Positions 57,020-63,112 of a DNA stretch of 63,112 nt are shown here, piece after piece. Below the pieces are notes generated by a model, which was given only the letters and a program-made list of their open reading frames with translations, searched no databases and was not told the DNA's origin. The stretch spans positions 1 to 63,112 of the forward strand of contig CAIMUZ010000060.1 in assembly GCA_903844775.1 (NCBI GenBank). The letters are read 5' to 3'. Origin of the DNA: an uncultured Burkholderiales bacterium. GTDB taxonomy: Bacteria > Pseudomonadota > Gammaproteobacteria > Burkholderiales > Burkholderiaceae_C. The position numbers were made by a program, and so were the translations under genes. Within the stretch, counting starts at the first letter, position 1. Each line of letters starts with the position of its first letter.

Positions 57020-58195
57020 ATGAACAACACCGCTCTAGATTCTGGTCGCTTGCCGACATCCTTTTATAAAGACAAAAAGCGCTACGGCTGGTTATTCTCA
57101 GTCGTCGGTCCTGCTATTTCTTTGGTGGGTACAGGGGCTGTCAGCTTTTTGGGCATAGAAACTTGGATTCTCTTTTTCCCCCTTATTTTCTTCTACGGAC
57201 TGGTTCCCGTTTTAGATTTTTTCATTGGCGAAGATACCAGCAACCCGCCAGAGTCTGAGGTCGATGCCCTCGAGAAAGACGGTTACTACCGCGCAATCAC
57301 CTATGCCACCATTCCTGTTTTGTGGATTGCCGTCATCTTCAATTGCATTTTCCTTTGCACCCAAAGTCTGTCTGTTTGGGAGTGGCTGGCCACCGTGATC
57401 ACCACGGGTTCCGTGCTTGGATTTGGCCTCAATGTCAGTCATGAACTCGGTCACAAATTAGACACCATGCCCCGCAAAATTGCACTGTTCAATACAGCAT
57501 TGGGGGCCTATGGCCACTTCTCGATTGAACACAACAGGGGGCATCACCGACATGTCAGTACGTCCGAAGATCCTGCCTCATCCAAGATGGGGGAAAATAT
57601 TTATCGGTTTGCATGTCGAGAAATTCCCGGTGCGGTATTCAGAGCATGGCGCTTAGAAGCTGATCGACTTCAGCGGTCGAACCAATCAGCCTGGCATCCT
57701 CAAAACGAAATACTGCAGGCACTGTGTATAACCGTTCTTGTCTACGGAACCCTCATTTTTCTGTACGGAACTGCGATGGTGCTTGTTCTCATTCCTGTGG
57801 CCTTATGGGGCGCTTTTCAATTGACCTCTGCCAACTACGTAGAACATTACGGCATCAAGCGCCTCCAATCTGAACAAGGCCGTTACGAAACATGTCAGCC
57901 TCACCACTCTTGGAACAGCAACCACCTGGTCTCCAATTTGGTTTTGTTCCAACTGCAGAGGCATTCAGACCATCACACGCATCCTGCTAGAAGTTACCAA
58001 TCTCTTCGCGATTTTCCTGATCTTCCGAGACTTCCATCAGGCTATTTTGGAATGTTTTTCTTAGCCTACATTCCACCGCTGTGGTTCAGGGTCATGGACC
58101 CCTTGCTCATCAAAACCGTCAATTCCGATGTTGCAAGAATTAATTTTTTACCTAGCGCAAAAAATCGATTGCTTCACAAATATTCGCTTCAATGA
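57020..58195 (+). CDS. alkB: Alkane 1-monooxygenase (AlkB)
   Basis: The protein has 391 residues from the ATG at 57020; a GTG at 56984 with GAGGG upstream is an alternative start adding 12 residues. This integral-membrane di-iron enzyme has all AlkB histidine boxes: HELGHK, EHNRGHHRHV and LQRHSDHH, plus NYVEHYG. About six helices surround them. AlkB hydroxylates medium-chain alkanes at the terminal carbon using rubredoxin and rubredoxin reductase, neither of which is encoded here. It diverges from the alkylsulfatase gene and is followed 9 bases later by a dehydrogenase gene. Confidence 0.95.
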   Translation: MNNTALDSGRLPTSFYKDKKRYGWLFSVVGPAISLVGTGAVSFLGIETWILFFPLIFFYGLVPVLDFFIGEDTSNPPESEVDALEKDGYYRAITYATIPVLWIAVIFNCIFLCTQSLSVWEWLATVITTGSVLGFGLNVSHELGHKLDTMPRKIALFNTALGAYGHFSIEHNRGHHRHVSTSEDPASSKMGENIYRFACREIPGAVFRAWRLEADRLQRSNQSAWHPQNEILQALCITVLVYGTLIFLYGTAMVLVLIPVALWGAFQLTSANYVEHYGIKRLQSEQGRYETCQPHHSWNSNHLVSNLVLFQLQRHSDHHTHPARSYQSLRDFPDLPRLPSGYFGMFFLAYIPPLWFRVMDPLLIKTVNSDVARINFLPSAKNRLLHKYSLQ

Positions 58196-58204
58196 TTTGC
58201 AACG

Positions 58205-59113
58205 ATGACAAACTTGCAAGCACTTGAAAATCAAAAAAACGTAGGCTTCATTGGCATTGGCAACATGGGCTTTGCCATGATGGCCCGTTTGTTGTCACAA
58301 AATTGGCCCGTCACAGCCTTTGACATTGATGCGAATGCCATGCTAAAAGCCAAGTCGGAGGGGGCTACCCTTGCCCGCCATGCTGGCGAAATTGCGACGC
58401 TTTGCAGAGTCACCTTTCTAGTGGTCGTTGATTCTGCGCAAGTCAACGAAGTGTTAAACGGGCCTCAAGGTTACTTTTCCAAAGTACGCGCCGGTGACGT
58501 GTTGTTTCTTTGCCCCACCCTGGGGCCGCTTGATGTTTCTAAGTTTGCATCGCAAGCAATGGCAAAAGGCGTTCAACTCATTGATGCGCCTATGTCGGGC
58601 GGTCCATTGCGTGCCCGAGAGGGGCAGATGAGTTTCATGCTGGCGGGCCCTCAAGACGTTTTGAAGCCACTTGAGAGCCTGTTGAACGCCATCACACCCC
58701 ATCGATTTTTTATCAGCGAAACTGCAGGTGATGCCGCCAAAACAAAACTGGCCAACAACTTGTTGGCTGCCATCAATTTAGCTGGCGCGAGTGAGGTGCT
58801 GGCAATGGCGCAATCATGGGGCTTAGAGCCACTGACCACATTGGCGGTGATGCAGGCCAGCAGCGGCCAAAGCTGGATTGGTCAAGATCGGCTGCAACGC
58901 GCTTTACAAAATGATTTTGAACCCAGAGCTCACACCACTTTGTTGGCCAAAGACACAAGATTGGCCATTGAAGCATGCCAAGAGATGAACATCAAAGCGC
59001 CCAGCTTGGGTGCCTTGGCCACACAACAGTTTGCAACTGCCTGCGAAATGGGGCATGCCCATCAAGACGACGCCAGTTTATTTTTAATGGCGGGCGGCAA
59101 ACCTGTTCAATGA
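58205..59113 (+). CDS. NAD(P)-dependent beta-hydroxyacid dehydrogenase (3-HIBADH/GarR family)
   Basis: The 302-residue protein has the N-terminal Rossmann motif GFIGIGNMGFAMMARLL, the substrate motif DAPMSGGPLRAREG and the catalytic lysine in TKLANNLLAAINLAG. The C-terminal helical domain completes the family plan. Members oxidise 3-hydroxyisobutyrate, tartronate semialdehyde or related beta-hydroxyacids. It starts 9 bases after alkB and is likely co-transcribed with it. It could act in downstream short-chain metabolism, but this is inference. It ends 2 bases from the convergent aminotransferase gene. Confidence 0.9.
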   Translation: MTNLQALENQKNVGFIGIGNMGFAMMARLLSQNWPVTAFDIDANAMLKAKSEGATLARHAGEIATLCRVTFLVVVDSAQVNEVLNGPQGYFSKVRAGDVLFLCPTLGPLDVSKFASQAMAKGVQLIDAPMSGGPLRAREGQMSFMLAGPQDVLKPLESLLNAITPHRFFISETAGDAAKTKLANNLLAAINLAGASEVLAMAQSWGLEPLTTLAVMQASSGQSWIGQDRLQRALQNDFEPRAHTTLLAKDTRLAIEACQEMNIKAPSLGALATQQFATACEMGHAHQDDASLFLMAGGKPVQ

Positions 59114-59115
59114 AA

Positions 59116-60279
59116 TTAGGCCATGGCAGGTTCAGCTGACTCAACTGGGGCGTAGCCCATTTCATCTAAAGCTTTTGCCAAGTGCTGCACGCTGCGTGAG
59201 GGGTTGTGCAATTTTTCCAAGCCAAATAAACCAATGCGGAAGGTCATGAAGTCTTTCGGTTCGTCGCACTGCAGCGGCACACCTGCTGCCGTTTGCAAGC
59301 CCAGCGCCAAAAACTTCTTGCTGTTGTGTATCTCGGCGTCTTGGGTGTAACTGACCACCACACCAGGCGCTTGGAAGCCCGATGCCGCCACGCTCTTAAA
59401 GCCTCTCGCCTCTAAAAGCGTTCTCACCTGGTGACCTAATGCCGCTTGTTCTTGTTTGACTTTTTCAAATCCATAGGCCTGAGTTTCCTTCATGACTTCG
59501 CTCAAACTTGCCAATGCATCCGTGGGCATGGTGGTGTGATACATGTGAGTGCCAGATTCGTAGGCCTCCATGATTTGCAACCACTTTTTCAAGTCGCATG
59601 CAAAGCTAGAACTTTGAGTGGCATCGATGGCGTTCCTGGCACGTTCACTCAACATCACCATGGCACAGCAAGGCGATCCACTCCAACCCTTTTGCGGGGC
59701 GCTGATCAAAATATCAACCCCGGTGGCTTTCATGTCAACCCACATGGCACCTGAAGCAATGCAGTCCAACACAAACAATCCCCCGACCTTGTGAACCGCC
59801 TCAGATACACGCAACAAATAGCCATCGGGCAACATCATGCCTGCGGCTGTTTCAACGTGGGGCGCAAACACAACGGCAGGTCTCTCAGAAGCAATTTGCG
59901 CTTCGACTTCTTCAATGGGACACGGCGCCCAAGAGGATTTTGTGTCTGCGTTTTGTTGTTTGGCCTTGAGCACCACAGAAGAACTGGGTATGCCACCCAT
60001 TTCAAAAATTTGGGTCCAACGAAAGCTGAACCAACCATTGCGGATGACCATGACTTTCTTGCCATGCGCAAATTGGCGAGCCACCGACTCCATGCCAAAA
60101 GTACCGCTGCCTGGCACCAATACAACCGAATGCGCCACATACACTTCTTTCAGAATGGACGATATGTCTTGCATCACACCCTGAAAGCGCTTTGACATGT
60201 GATTCAGTGCACGGTCTGTGTAAACTACTGAAAACTCAAGCAAGCCATCGGGGTCAATGTTGGGCAGCAATGCGGGCAT
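59116..60279 (-). CDS. Class V aminotransferase (serine/alanine-glyoxylate type)
   Basis: The protein has 387 residues from the ATG at 60279, which AGGAG seven bases upstream selects; an ATG two codons earlier overlaps that ribosome site. Fold type I motifs: PGSGTFGMESVARQF, a DCIASGAMWVD stretch with the PLP aspartate region, and the PLP lysine in SAPQKGWSGSPCCAMV. Related proteins act on serine, alanine or aminoethylphosphonate with glyoxylate or pyruvate; here the substrate is not decidable. It is divergent from a TctC gene. Confidence 0.88.
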   Translation of the reverse strand: MPALLPNIDPDGLLEFSVVYTDRALNHMSKRFQGVMQDISSILKEVYVAHSVVLVPGSGTFGMESVARQFAHGKKVMVIRNGWFSFRWTQIFEMGGIPSSSVVLKAKQQNADTKSSWAPCPIEEVEAQIASERPAVVFAPHVETAAGMMLPDGYLLRVSEAVHKVGGLFVLDCIASGAMWVDMKATGVDILISAPQKGWSGSPCCAMVMLSERARNAIDATQSSSFACDLKKWLQIMEAYESGTHMYHTTMPTDALASLSEVMKETQAYGFEKVKQEQAALGHQVRTLLEARGFKSVAASGFQAPGVVVSYTQDAEIHNSKKFLALGLQTAAGVPLQCDEPKDFMTFRIGLFGLEKLHNPSRSVQHLAKALDEMGYAPVESAEPAMA

Positions 60280-60319
60280 GGTCATTCTCCTGAATGAAAG
60301 AGGAACCTAGAATTTTAGG

Positions 60320-60349
60320 CTTTTGGCAGTCAAATGTCTTTGCCAAAAG
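60320..60349. promoter_or_regulatory. Perfect 9-bp inverted repeat in the aminotransferase-TctC spacer
   Basis: CTTTTGGCA and TGCCAAAAG are separated by 12 bases. The repeat lies 41 bases from the aminotransferase start and 97 from the TctC start, so it could be an operator (or a leader hairpin) for either. Confidence 0.45.
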
Positions 60350-60445
60350 AAGATAGAAGCCCTCTAAGCCTCACAAAACATAGGGTTTGCACCTACCTTC
60401 ACCGTTTACTCTGCCACTAGGATTGGCCCAAAGGAACCCCGACTT

Positions 60446-61426
60446 ATGCTTTCTATCCAAACAATGACGTCGCGCCTACAACAACTTCTGTGCATGGTGG
60501 CCCTGCTTCCAACGCTGGCATTTTCACAGGCTTGGCCCACCAAACAACCCATCAAACTGGTGGCTGTTTTTCCACCTGGGGGCTCGGTTGATCAAGTCGC
60601 TCGCATCATTGCGCCAGTTCTCTCGCAGCAATTAGGGCAAAGTGTCATTGTGGAAAACAAAGGGGGTGCCTCCGGCGTGATAGGCACCGCCAGCATGCTT
60701 TCAGCCCCTGCAGACGGCTACACATTTGCCGTGGTTTTTGACACACACGGGGTGAATCAAAGCCTGATTCCCAACATGCCCTATGACAGCAAGAAAGACA
60801 TCGTGCCCCTTATTTTGGTGGGCACTTCAGCCATGGTTTTGACATCCAACGTTGGCAATGAATACAAATCGTTTGCGGATGTGGTGGCTGCTGCCAAAGC
60901 CAAAAAGACGGTTTCTTTTGGCACCATTGGCAATGGCAGCTTGGGCCACTTGGCAATGGCCTTGCTTGGCAGAAATTCTAATTTGGAGTTCAACCACATT
61001 CCCTACAAAGGTGGCGGTCCCCTCATGACCGATGCCGTTGCCGGCCATGTGCCTTTGGCCATGGGCACTGTCTTTTTAAGCAAACCTCACATTGACAACA
61101 AACGCATTCGTCCTTTGGCCGTGACATCACTGAAACGGGTTCCAGAATTTCCAGATGTCCCCACCATTGCCGAGGCTGGATTTCCTGGTTTTGAAGCGCC
61201 TGCGTGGTGGGCTTTGTTGGGATCCGCCAAGACGCCTCCTGAAATCGTCAAGCGCATGAACGATGAGCTGAACAAGGTTTTGCAAAACCCAGAGATCTCT
61301 CAAAGGCTGAGCGCTCAGGGCATTGAAATTTCTGGGGGCAGCGTGGACAAAGCCAAAAACTTCATCGACAAGCAAATTGACACTTGGGCCAAAGTGGTCC
61401 GTGACAACGGCATCAAGCCCGACTGA
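60446..61426 (+). CDS. Tripartite tricarboxylate transporter receptor (TctC/Bug family)
   Basis: The 326-residue protein starts at an ATG with AAGGA upstream, has a signal peptide ending near LAFSQ, and opens WPTKQPIKLVAVFPPGGSVD. HIPYKGGGPLMTDAVAGHVP marks the second lobe. This is the third TctC receptor of the window and again has no TctA/TctB nearby. It is divergent from the class V aminotransferase gene, so it may supply a carboxylate related to that enzyme; that is speculation. Confidence 0.92.
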   Translation: MLSIQTMTSRLQQLLCMVALLPTLAFSQAWPTKQPIKLVAVFPPGGSVDQVARIIAPVLSQQLGQSVIVENKGGASGVIGTASMLSAPADGYTFAVVFDTHGVNQSLIPNMPYDSKKDIVPLILVGTSAMVLTSNVGNEYKSFADVVAAAKAKKTVSFGTIGNGSLGHLAMALLGRNSNLEFNHIPYKGGGPLMTDAVAGHVPLAMGTVFLSKPHIDNKRIRPLAVTSLKRVPEFPDVPTIAEAGFPGFEAPAWWALLGSAKTPPEIVKRMNDELNKVLQNPEISQRLSAQGIEISGGSVDKAKNFIDKQIDTWAKVVRDNGIKPD

Positions 61427-61451
61427 GAGCTTGGGCAGAAGTCGGCAACGC

Positions 61452-61997
61452 TTATTCCTCTGGGGTAATTTGAAGCGCCACCAACAATCGAGCCACCATG
61501 TTGTAAGTGGCGATGGCGGTGGTGAGTTCCACAATTTCAGTGGTGCTCAAACGGCTTTGTAGTTGTTTGAACAAGGCATCGTCTACTTTGACATGCTGCG
61601 TCATTTGGGCGGCATATTGCACCACCCACTGAGACATGTCATCCAAGGCAGCATCAGAGACACCTGCAGATGGATTCGCCTTGACCGCACGCTGAAGCGC
61701 ATTCAATTCGGCTTGGGTTCCGCCAGCCTTCAAAAAATCCGGCGCATGGTGGTGATACTCATAGTGAGCGCCTGTGAGCAAGGCCACAGTACAGATACCC
61801 AATTCACATAGCTTACGAGAAGCCGATAGCCCTGTTCGCACATTGCGCAAGTAAACATTCCAGCCGGAGGCAACAGGCTCGCTCCAGAGCAGCGCCTTGT
61901 CTAAATTAAGTAGTGCGCCGCCACGGCGAGCCAAGATGGCTTCGACCAATTCTTGAGGTTGTGGATGTTGTTCGGGGGTCCAATCTGGAATGCGCAT
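61452..61997 (-). CDS. Carboxymuconolactone decarboxylase family protein
   Basis: The 181-residue protein is a helical CMD/AhpD-like fold protein. The first half carries ALLWSEPVASGWNVYLRNVR, and the active-site region LCELGICTVALLTGAHYEYHHHAP has the conserved His-rich part but a Cys pattern unlike AhpD's CxxC. It may be a CMD-like hydrolase/decarboxylase or a peroxide-linked protein. It is convergent with the TctC gene and upstream of a DUF3297 gene on the other side. Confidence 0.85.
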   Translation of the reverse strand: MRIPDWTPEQHPQPQELVEAILARRGGALLNLDKALLWSEPVASGWNVYLRNVRTGLSASRKLCELGICTVALLTGAHYEYHHHAPDFLKAGGTQAELNALQRAVKANPSAGVSDAALDDMSQWVVQYAAQMTQHVKVDDALFKQLQSRLSTTEIVELTTAIATYNMVARLLVALQITPEE

Positions 61998-62023
61998 GAG
62001 GAAAAGCCTTTTTTGAAATCGAA

Positions 62024-62272
62024 TTATTTATAAAAAACTTCAAGTTTGCCCTTGAGTTTCATGAGCAATGGATTGCCCTTGCGGTCCAGTGTTTTGCCTG
62101 CGGGCACCTTGACCCAGCCCTCACTCAGGCAATATTCCTCCACATCATGTCGATCCTTGCCATTAAAGCGAATACCAATGTCGTGCTTGAGAACCTCAGC
62201 ATTGTAAAAAGGGCTACGCTCATCTATGCACAGATGATCAGGGAGTTCAGGGCGCAAATTTGTATCACTCAT
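62024..62272 (-). CDS. DUF3297 family protein
   Basis: The 82-residue protein begins MSDTNLRPELPDHLCIDERS and has the conserved DIGIRFNGKDRHDVEEYCLS segment of DUF3297, a small glutathionylspermidine-unrelated family of unknown role in proteobacteria. It is cytoplasmic, with no signal or motif that suggests chemistry. It lies 26 bases before the CMD-family gene on the same strand and may be co-transcribed. No ribosome site is visible before the ATG. Confidence 0.85.
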   Translation of the reverse strand: MSDTNLRPELPDHLCIDERSPFYNAEVLKHDIGIRFNGKDRHDVEEYCLSEGWVKVPAGKTLDRKGNPLLMKLKGKLEVFYK

Positions 62273-62524
62273 TTTTTCAGGTCAATCAAGTCAAACTGAA
62301 CCCATCCTAACACTGGCCCTTCAACTTGGGCCCCAGCATGACCTTGGTAAAGCTTCTGATTGGCAGGCGTAAAGGTGATAGGCCACGCTCTCAAAAACCC
62401 AAATTTGGTCTGACCAATTAGGGTTATCTTGGATATTGAAACCCCTTCTGACATGTGATACTGAAAGTTGTTTTATGTTTTCCATGACTTCTTTTGAAGA
62501 CAGGGTGTTTTTCAGGAAATATCA

Positions 62525-63112
62525 ATGGCCAGTGTTTCGATACGATCCGTCAAAAAGAATTTTGGCGAAGTTCCCATTCTTCACGGTGTCGACATTGAAA
62601 TCAAGGACGGCTCGTTTACCGTCCTGGTGGGCCCTTCGGGTTGCGGCAAATCCACATTGCTTCGCATGATTGCCGGCTTAGAAGAAATCAGCAGCGGTGA
62701 AATTCACATTGGCAATCGCCAAGTCAATGACCTTCCCCCTAAAGAACGCGACATCGCCATGGTTTTTCAAAACTATGCGCTCTACCCCCACATGACCGTT
62801 AGCGAAAACATGGCCTTTTCGCTCACCCTTGCAAAACGACCGCAAGAAGAAATTGACAAAAAAGTAGCCCGTGCCGCAGACATCTTGGCCCTAGGCTCTT
62901 TGCTTGAGCGTTACCCACGCCAGCTCTCTGGCGGACAACGCCAGCGTGTGGCCATGGGGCGTGCCATTGTTCGTGACCCGCAAGTGTTTTTGTTTGACGA
63001 GCCCTTGTCCAATCTCGATGCCAAACTTCGAGTGGCCATGCGCAGTGAAATCAAAGAACTGCATCAGCGCCTACAAACCACCTCCATCTACGTCACGCAC
63101 GATCAAATTGAA
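62525..63112 (+). CDS. ABC transporter ATPase, UgpC/MalK type (truncated by the window edge)
   Basis: These are the first 196 residues of a CUT1-type sugar/glycerophosphate importer ATPase. Walker A is GPSGCGKST (about 37-45), Q loop [14 protein letters not shown], signature [14 protein letters not shown] and Walker [13 protein letters not shown], ending in the switch histidine of VTHDQIE. AGGAAA upstream supports the ATG at 62525. The C-terminal TOBE/regulatory domain is outside the window. No permease or binding protein precedes it here. Confidence 0.93.
   Translation, partial: MASVSIRSVKKNFGEVPILHGVDIEIKDGSFTVLVGPSGCGKSTLLRMIAGLEEISSGEIHIGNRQVNDLPPKERDIAMVFQNYALYPHMTVSENMAFSLTLAKRPQEEIDKKVARAADILALGSLLERYPRQLSGGQRQRVAMGRAIVRDPQVFLFDEPLSNLDAKLRVAMRSEIKELHQRLQTTSIYVTHDQIE

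Noticed and set aside
62269-62454. 61-codon minus-strand frame overlapping the DUF3297 start
   Set aside because: It overlaps DUF3297 by ATGA, which is suggestive, but it has no ribosome site, no recognisable domain and ordinary non-coding composition. I left it out rather than claim a gene.

Overview
The window looks like part of the chromosome of a betaproteobacterium of the order Burkholderiales, most likely Comamonadaceae, perhaps a freshwater Limnohabitans/Rhodoferax relative. This is an inference. It rests on the gene orders holC-pepA / lptF-lptG and smc-zipA-ligA, a CysB-type regulator, three tripartite-tricarboxylate (TctC/Bug) receptors without their membrane partners, and intermediate GC. 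Coding density is high, no gene-free stretch exceeds 300 bases, and I saw no insertion sequence, prophage, integrase or CRISPR array.

Layout. 1-6.8 kb: the start of an Orn/Lys/Arg decarboxylase, tRNA-Ser(GGA), and a four-gene peptide/nickel-class ABC importer on the minus strand. 6.8-15 kb: a LivK lipoprotein, holC and pepA, facing lptFG, a CbiX-type chelatase, cysB and a methionine-type aminotransferase. 14.8-22 kb (minus): smc, zipA, ligA, def. 22.3-27.5 kb (plus): dapC, dapE, prmB and a YheS-type ABC-F ATPase. 27.6-32.3 kb (minus): tolB, pal, cpoB, a YeeE/YedE sulfur transporter, tcdA and tRNA-Lys(TTT). 32.4-42.9 kb: an MsbA-type exporter, rng, icd, and small or poorly known genes, including a secreted protein with a possible C-type-lectin-like end. 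43-50 kb: a cupin, TctC receptors, selU preceded by what looks like a selD remnant, an Ala/Lys-rich exported peptide, an MFS carrier, and a copper-handling pair (YcnI-PCuAC fusion and a DUF2946-like protein). 50-63 kb: purT, a nitroreductase, an MFS carrier, then a group with an alkylsulfatase, a GMC alcohol oxidoreductase and AlkB, then amino-acid/organic-acid genes, and a truncated UgpC-type ATPase at the right edge.

How the genes work together. The housekeeping blocks cover LPS transport (lptFG, msbA), envelope integrity (tolB, pal, cpoB), chromosome and division functions (smc, zipA, ligA), lysine/peptidoglycan precursor synthesis (dapC, dapE) and translation quality (def, prmB, tcdA, selU, yheS). 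Sulfur recurs: cysB, a siroheme-type chelatase, a methionine-type aminotransferase, YeeE/YedE, selU and an alkylsulfatase. The clearest accessory pathway is at 53.3-59.1 kb, where AlkB (alkane to alcohol), the alkylsulfatase (alkyl sulfate to alcohol) and the GMC enzyme (alcohol to aldehyde) could converge on fatty-alcohol oxidation. The sulfatase and AlkB genes diverge from a spacer holding two palindromes.

The points most worth a second look are the apparent one-base deletion in the pal signal peptide, the selD-like stub before selU, the 32-bp palindrome at 45969-46000, the sulfatase/GMC/AlkB cluster with its palindromes, the copper-handling fusion, and the secreted 336-residue protein at 38189-39199. 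I did not find strong evidence for a wholly new multi-gene system.
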